A DNA stretch of 61,513 bases, taken from NCBI GenBank assembly GCA_052174475.1, contig JBQMRO010000021.1, positions 1 to 61,513 of the forward strand, read 5' to 3'. Origin of the DNA: Arsenophonus sp052174475 (lineage in GTDB: Bacteria; Pseudomonadota; Gammaproteobacteria; Enterobacterales; Enterobacteriaceae). This document shows, one piece after another, positions 56,547-61,513 of the stretch. The position numbers and the translations under genes were made by a program. Position 1 is the stretch's first letter, and every line of letters starts with the position of its first letter. The notes under the pieces are model-generated. The model did not search any database and had not been told where the DNA came from. It saw nothing but the letters and a program-made list of their open reading frames with translations.

Positions 56547-56882
56547 ATGTTTGGTAAAGGTAGTGGTGAGCTGAGTAACCTGATGAAACAGGCTCAGCAA
56601 ATGCAAGAAAAGATGCAGAAAGTACAAGAAGAGATTGCTAACATAGAAGTTATAGGGGAATCAGGTGCAGGTCTTGTAAAAGTAACCATTAATGGTGCCC
56701 ATAATTGCCGTCGGATTGAAATCGATCCTAGTTTAGTAACAGATGATAAAGATATGTTAGAAGATCTTATTGCAGCCTCATTTAATGATGCTGTACGTCG
56801 TATAGAAGAAGCACAAAAAGAAAAAATTACTAATGTATCCAATGGGATACATTTACCTCCAGGATTTAAGATGCCATTTTAA
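56547..56882 (+). CDS. ybaB: Nucleoid-associated protein YbaB/EbfC
   Basis: YbaB is a small homodimeric DNA-binding protein associated with the nucleoid. At 111 residues it matches E. coli YbaB (109) throughout, with the coiled-coil N-terminus (LMKQAQQMQEKMQKVQEEIA), then the beta-hairpin segment with VKVTINGAHNCRRIEID, and the C-terminal GFKMPF. It lies 75 bp after dnaX and before the dead recR, as in E. coli. Confidence 0.95.
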   Translation: MFGKGSGELSNLMKQAQQMQEKMQKVQEEIANIEVIGESGAGLVKVTINGAHNCRRIEIDPSLVTDDKDMLEDLIAASFNDAVRRIEEAQKEKITNVSNGIHLPPGFKMPF

Positions 56883-56889
56883 TAAAAAT

Positions 56890-57400
56890 AAGCTTCCTTC
56901 TTAAATCTTTAATGAAAGCGCTATCTTATTTTGCTTGGCATAATTTTAAAATTAGTAATTCTTAGTGTTGTCAAACATTTAGTAAAAAATCACAGTTCTA
57001 TTTGAACTAATTCGGAAGCTATCAATAGACTGACTAAATATGGTTGGTTAAAAGTCTTTCTGATATTTATGCAATAGAATAAATATGGTAGTTTGCAGGC
57101 GCTATTTTATTTTAATGGCATATTGTATCATTAAATGGTGTTGGATCTTAAAAAATATAAGTCTTAAAATCTTAACGAATAAATTGGCAACTGAGATAAT
57201 ATCAGAAATGGGTCTGGGGTGACCAACTCAACAATTAAAGGAGAAGTAATAGCTAATTATATTGCTGGTATACACGTGCTTAATATGAGGTATTAATAAG
57301 TCGTATTATTTACGGTATCTTTATTGTCAGCAAGCTTAAAATAGCTGATGGAATAACGTTATAATATTCAATTATTGCTACCAAAAAATTAACTATAGAT
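56890..57400 (+). pseudogene. recR: Recombination protein RecR, decayed
   Basis: Between ybaB and htpG broken plus-strand frames follow RecR. LLKSLMKALSYF (56,897-56,935) is the start, SLSDIYAIE (57,056-57,080) parallels SPADIYAIE of the Toprim domain, a FAG and LMG region follows, and NSTIKGEVIANYIAG (57,228-57,272) parallels NPTVEGEATANYIAE. The GISIV..KLKIADGITL end (57,310-57,360) parallels the C-terminus. The zinc-finger part is deleted. Loss removes the RecFOR loading pathway. Confidence 0.83.
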
Positions 57401-57505
57401 GGTATCAATGTAATATAAATAAATATATGAATAGATTAAAAATTTTTTTAATTTTATTAAAATGTTAATGATGCTTATCATTAAGCACACTTTTTATAAC
57501 GGTAA

Positions 57506-57532
57506 CTTGAGATTTTTAATCTTTATCCATAT
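57506..57532 (+). promoter_or_regulatory. Heat-shock (sigma-32) type promoter of htpG
   Basis: CTTGAGA (57,506-57,512) and ATCCATAT (57,525-57,532) match the sigma-32 consensus CTTGAAA / CCCCATnT at 6 of 7 and 6 of 8 positions, with a 12-bp spacer. It lies 56 bp before the htpG start, as expected for a heat-shock gene. Confidence 0.5.
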
Positions 57533-57587
57533 ATGAGATTCATAACCATTTAACCTAATAAAATTATTCTAAAATTGAGGCTATTTA

Positions 57588-59462
57588 ATGAGTATGAAAA
57601 GACAAGAAACTCTTGGATTTCAATCAGAAGTAAAAAAATTATTACAATTGATGATCCATTCACTTTATTCCAATAAAGAGATTTTTTTACGTGAGTTAAT
57701 TTCAAATGCATCTGATGCAGCAGATAAATTACGCTTTAAAGCGCTATCACAATCTGATCTTTATGAAAATGACAGTGATTTAAGAGTTAGAGTTTCTATT
57801 AATAAAGATAAAAAAACCTTAACGATTAGCGATAACGGTATTGGCATGACGCGCGAAGAGGTTATTGATAATTTAGGTACTATTGCTAAATCTGGTACAA
57901 AGGCTTTTTTAGAGTCTTTAGGTAATGAACAGGTAAAAGATAGACCATTAATCGGTCAGTTTGGTGTTGGTTTTTATTCAGCTTTTATTGTTGCAGATAA
58001 AGTGACAGTGTGCACTCGAGCAGTTGGTATAGCTGTAGATAAAGGGGTTTTTTGGCAATCTGAAGGTGAAGGTGAATATACTGTTGCTGATATTGAAAAA
58101 GCAGAGCGTGGTACTGAAATTACCTTATATTTACGTGAAGATCAAACTGAATTCTTAGATAACTGGCGTTTACGTTCGGTGATCAGTAAGTATTCAGATC
58201 ATATTGCTCTACCGGTAGAAATTGAAGTTAAAAACGAAGAAGATGATACTGTTATTTGGGAAAAAATTAATAAAGCTCAGGCGCTATGGACCCATAACAA
58301 AAACAATATTACAGTTGAAGAATATAAAGAGTTTTATAAGCATGTTTCGAATGATTATTCGGAACCTTTAATATGGAGTCATAATCGGGTAGAAGGTAAA
58401 CAAGAATATATTAGCTTACTTTATATACCGACTAAAGCGCCTTTTGATTTATGGAATCGTGATAATAAACATGGCTTAAAGCTTTATGTTAATCGTGTTT
58501 TCATCATGGATGAAGCTGAGCAGTTTTTGCCAAATTACTTACGTTTTATCCGTGGTTTAGTTGATTCTAATGACTTACCATTAAATATTTCGCGTGAAAC
58601 CTTACAAGATAGTGATATTACCCGTAGTTTGCGCAATGCATTAACTAAACGCGCATTGCAAATGTTAAAAAAATTAGCTAAAAATGAATCTGAGCAATAT
58701 CAACAATTCTGGCAGGAATTTGGATTAGTGCTAAAAGAGGGTCTTGCGGAAGATATAGCTAATAAAGAAGTCATTGCTAAATTATTACGCTTTGCATCAA
58801 CGCATAATAAGAGTAATTTACAGAATGTTTCTTTAGAAAATTATATTAATCGAATGATTGAAGGGCAGGAAAAGATTTATTACATTACTGCAGATAGTTA
58901 TGCTGCTGCGAATAATAGCCCGCATTTAGAACTATTCCGTAAAAAAGGAATAGAGGTTTTATTACTATCAGATCGAATTGATGAGTGGATGATGAACTAT
59001 TTACCAAATTTCGAAAGCAAACCATTTCAATCTGTTAGTAAGAGAGATGAGTCATTAGAAAAACTAGCTGATGAATATAAGAAAAAACAAGAAGAGATAG
59101 ATAAAAAACTAGATTCTTTTGTTGAGCGAGTAAAAAAATTATTAGATAAGCGGGTAAAGGAAGTGAAGTTAACATACCGTTTGACAGATACACCGGCAAT
59201 CGTGACAACTGATGTGAACGATATGAGTACTCAGATGGCAAAACTTTTTGTTGAGGTGGGTCAATTAGCGCCTGAAGTAAAATATAATTTTGAACTTAAT
59301 CCTGAGCATCCATTAATTAAAAAAGTAACTGAGCTAACCGATGATGGTTTATTTTCTGAGTGGATAGAAGTATTCTTAGATCAGGCTTTATTTGTTGAGC
59401 AAGGTAACTTGGAAGATCCTAATCAATTTATTCGTCGTATTAATAAGTTATTTTTGTGTTAA
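57588..59462 (+). CDS. htpG: Molecular chaperone HtpG (bacterial Hsp90)
   Basis: HtpG is the cytoplasmic Hsp90-type dimeric chaperone. The 624-residue protein matches E. coli HtpG (624) in all three domains. The GHKL ATPase pocket is intact: ELISNASDAADKL with Asn40 and Asp43, SDNGIGM at 81-87 and GQFGVGFYSAF at 123-133. The middle-domain catalytic Arg lies within LPLNISRETLQ. The C-terminal dimerisation domain is complete. An in-frame Met at codon 3 lines up with the E. coli start, but the GAGG site favours the first ATG. An IS256-family relic begins 4 bp after its stop codon. Confidence 0.97.
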   Translation: MSMKRQETLGFQSEVKKLLQLMIHSLYSNKEIFLRELISNASDAADKLRFKALSQSDLYENDSDLRVRVSINKDKKTLTISDNGIGMTREEVIDNLGTIAKSGTKAFLESLGNEQVKDRPLIGQFGVGFYSAFIVADKVTVCTRAVGIAVDKGVFWQSEGEGEYTVADIEKAERGTEITLYLREDQTEFLDNWRLRSVISKYSDHIALPVEIEVKNEEDDTVIWEKINKAQALWTHNKNNITVEEYKEFYKHVSNDYSEPLIWSHNRVEGKQEYISLLYIPTKAPFDLWNRDNKHGLKLYVNRVFIMDEAEQFLPNYLRFIRGLVDSNDLPLNISRETLQDSDITRSLRNALTKRALQMLKKLAKNESEQYQQFWQEFGLVLKEGLAEDIANKEVIAKLLRFASTHNKSNLQNVSLENYINRMIEGQEKIYYITADSYAAANNSPHLELFRKKGIEVLLLSDRIDEWMMNYLPNFESKPFQSVSKRDESLEKLADEYKKKQEEIDKKLDSFVERVKKLLDKRVKEVKLTYRLTDTPAIVTTDVNDMSTQMAKLFVEVGQLAPEVKYNFELNPEHPLIKKVTELTDDGLFSEWIEVFLDQALFVEQGNLEDPNQFIRRINKLFLC

Positions 59463-59466
59463 AAAT

Positions 59467-60777
59467 AAGTTATGCTCATTTCTAGTATATGAGAGGTTTC
59501 AAAGATATTGACGTATCTTTGCTGATTGGTTTTGTGTATAATTTAACAACGGAGAGATGAATATATTATAAATATTTACCTTACAGATGTCTATAAAAAC
59601 CTGACATTACCTTTTATTCATTACATGAATTCATCCATAAGTGATGCCATTACCTGATAGACACCGCTGTTAAGGCGGTGCTGGAGAGGATGATGTACTA
59701 AAATTTCAACTCCGCTTTGTCGACGGACGCTATTTGCTATCGCCAGTAATGATTATGTGTTAAAAATGATTCATACAGACTAGTATGGTGATCTTGGATT
59801 AAAGCCGCCTAAGGTCGGCGGGTTGGGGATCGTAGCGGCAACAGAATATGTTTCAAGAGCTCGTTGCTATCGTTTTATTCGAATTCTATAAAAACCTTGA
59901 AGAGGTTACATGTCTGTAACCTTTAGTTGGGTATATATCCACAACCAGTGATTTCAGGAAGCCATATGAGGTACCCTTCTCGGTGAGAAGGGTATGGACT
60001 TCTAGTCAAAAGACTTCATCAGTAGACTGAAATATCGATGTCTTGAAGAGCACAAGCATCGATATCTGCGTGATTTAAATTGGATATCCACTACGTTTAT
60101 TTCTATACTTGATGATACAGATCGTTTTACCAGGGAAGCTGTGATTGCTTTTGTCTGCTCTTCATTATCTACTTCGCATGGTGGCAGTAGTGATCTCTTT
60201 TCGGTTGAAAATAATTATAAAAAAGTCAGAAGCGAATTGTAGGTTAAATTTCTCAATGACCTATTAGAGAATAGGTTTAACTATATCTCCTAGGTTTACT
60301 ACTGGAGATGTTGTGTTCTTAGTTTTTGGAATACAATGATAAAAATATTCTTGAGTACGCAGAACCACACCGACGCTGTTGGTACATAAAATAGCTTATG
60401 TGCTGTATTCACTCCCTAAAGGTATGTAATCCAGAAAGTTTAAAGATAAGGCTTTTGCAGCTTTGGTAGCAGAGAGCTCTGATTCCGCTAACAAAGCCCT
60501 TAATATTTTTTTTGGCAAAATTTTCATGGAAGTTATTTTCCTTGTAAGGAAAATGGATGTTGAAAAAATATTTAGAAGAACAGCTAGCATTTTATGCCTT
60601 TTCCCGGCAGCATACTGGGTGTCATAAGAACGACGAATCTGATTAAATCGACTAAAGGGGATTTAGTCTGCTAACTATAGTAGTAAATAACGTCTAATTT
60701 AAGATTCGAGAACAAATTCGCAAAGCATCAGAGTGAACGTACCTTAACTACCATACAGCAAATTTACTAATAACTTT
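59467..60777 (+). mobile_element. IS256-family remnant, copy 9
   Basis: Full-length footprint from the left terminal repeat (agttatgctcatttctagta) to the right one ending caaatttactaataactt. It fills the whole gap between htpG and adk, genes adjacent in E. coli. Transposase blocks near 59,760-59,900 are recognisable and broken. Confidence 0.75.
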
Positions 60778-60957
60778 AAATTTATTTAATTAACCGAGTT
60801 ATTAATAATACTATCTTTTAGTTATTTAAGACGTAGTTTTAACAAAAAATAATTTTATTATTCAATGGTTATCTATTTTTTTGAGATATAGCTATCTCTA
60901 ATTATAAGAGAACTTTTCTTTCAAATTATAAAAATGAAATAGCAAGGGATTTATGCA

Positions 60958-61513
60958 ATGCGTATTATTTTACTCGGCGCGCCAGGAACAGGTAAAGGGA
61001 CTCAGGCAGAATTCATTATGGCAAGGTATGGTATTCCACAAATTTCTACCGGTAATATGCTACGTACTACCGTAGAGACGAGTACAGAATTGGGTCTAAA
61101 AATAAAAAAATTAATGGATAACGGTAAGCTTGTTACTAATGAATTAGTTATTGCTTTAGTTAAACAACGTATAGCACAAAATGATTGCCGAAACGGTTTT
61201 TTACTAGATGGATTTCCTCGCACTATCAAACAAGCAGAGGCAATGAAAAATGTGGGTATTGCGGTGGATTATGTGTTGGAATTTAATGTACCAGATAAAA
61301 TTATTCTTGAACGTATTGTTGGTCGTCGAGTTCATGCACCTTCAGGTCGTGTTTATCATGTTAAATTTAGCCCCCCGAAAGTAGCAAACAGAGATGATAT
61401 TACCGGTGAAGAACTAAGTATTCGTCAAGATGATCAAGAAGATACGATTTGCAAGCGATTAGTCGAGTATCATAACTTAACTGAGCCTTTAATTCCATAT
61501 TATCGTCAAGAAG
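60958..61513 (+). CDS. adk: Adenylate kinase (3' end beyond the window)
   Basis: Adk interconverts ATP plus AMP and two ADP. 185 codons are present of about 214. Visible motifs are the P-loop GAPGTGKGT at 7-15 with an Ala-to-Thr change relative to E. coli GAGKGT, the AMP-binding STGNMLR near 30-36, DGFPRT near 84-89, and the LID region starting VGRRVHAPSGRVYHV near 121-135. The start at 60,958 is preceded by AAGGGA. An upstream ATG 5 bp earlier is out of frame. It is the downstream neighbour of htpG in E. coli. Confidence 0.96.
   Translation, partial: MRIILLGAPGTGKGTQAEFIMARYGIPQISTGNMLRTTVETSTELGLKIKKLMDNGKLVTNELVIALVKQRIAQNDCRNGFLLDGFPRTIKQAEAMKNVGIAVDYVLEFNVPDKIILERIVGRRVHAPSGRVYHVKFSPPKVANRDDITGEELSIRQDDQEDTICKRLVEYHNLTEPLIPYYRQE

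Overview
The window comes from a member of the Enterobacterales whose genome is undergoing heavy reductive evolution, most likely an insect endosymbiont. Three things support this. The intact proteins are close in length and sequence to E. coli proteins. The DNA is very AT-rich and only about a fifth of it is intact coding sequence. The space between genes is filled with fossil insertion sequences and dead genes that still lie in enterobacterial order (rsmE-gshB-yqgE, dprA/def-fmt, ahpC-ahpF, priC-ybaM/apt-dnaX-ybaB-recR-htpG-adk). I cannot name the species from the sequence alone.

Layout. 1-488 is the 3' end of a 23S rRNA with no 5S gene behind it. 0.5-4.2 kb is a stack of dead mobile elements. 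4.4-6.4 kb is the rsmE-gshB-yqgE cluster, of which only gshB is nearly whole (frame broken at an A9 tract). 9.5-17.1 kb holds arcD (arginine/ornithine antiporter) and pntAB (proton-translocating transhydrogenase), followed by dead uspE. 18-23.7 kb is mobile-element debris. 23.7-26.1 kb holds dead dprA, live def, dead fmt and dead fnr. 27.7-33.3 kb holds a quinone-oxidoreductase pseudogene split by a nested IS, live ahpC and dead ahpF. 37.4-38.8 kb holds tpiA and dead yiiQ. 39.8-47.9 kb is a different, less AT-rich eroded island that contains a recognisable MuB-like gene, so I read it as the remains of a Mu-type prophage. 48-52.8 kb is IS debris around one tRNA-Leu(CAA), which sits beside an 85-bp perfect inverted repeat carrying its promoter. 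53-61.5 kb is the conserved priC/dnaX/ybaB/htpG/adk block, with apt, recR and ybaM dead.

Mobile DNA. Four repeat families account for most non-genic DNA. These are an IS256-family element (nine copies, terminal repeats visible), an IS481-family element (eight copies), an IS1595/ISXO2-type element (six copies, mostly nested at one site in the IS481 element), and an unidentified family (three copies). Every transposase is destroyed.

Physiology. The survivors serve replication (DnaX, PriC), protein maturation and folding (Def, HtpG), nucleotide balance (Adk, PntAB), glycolysis (TpiA) and redox defence (AhpC, GshB). Partner genes have died next to living ones: fmt beside def and ahpF beside ahpC. 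Regulators and repair or salvage genes (fnr, uspE, recR, apt) are gone.
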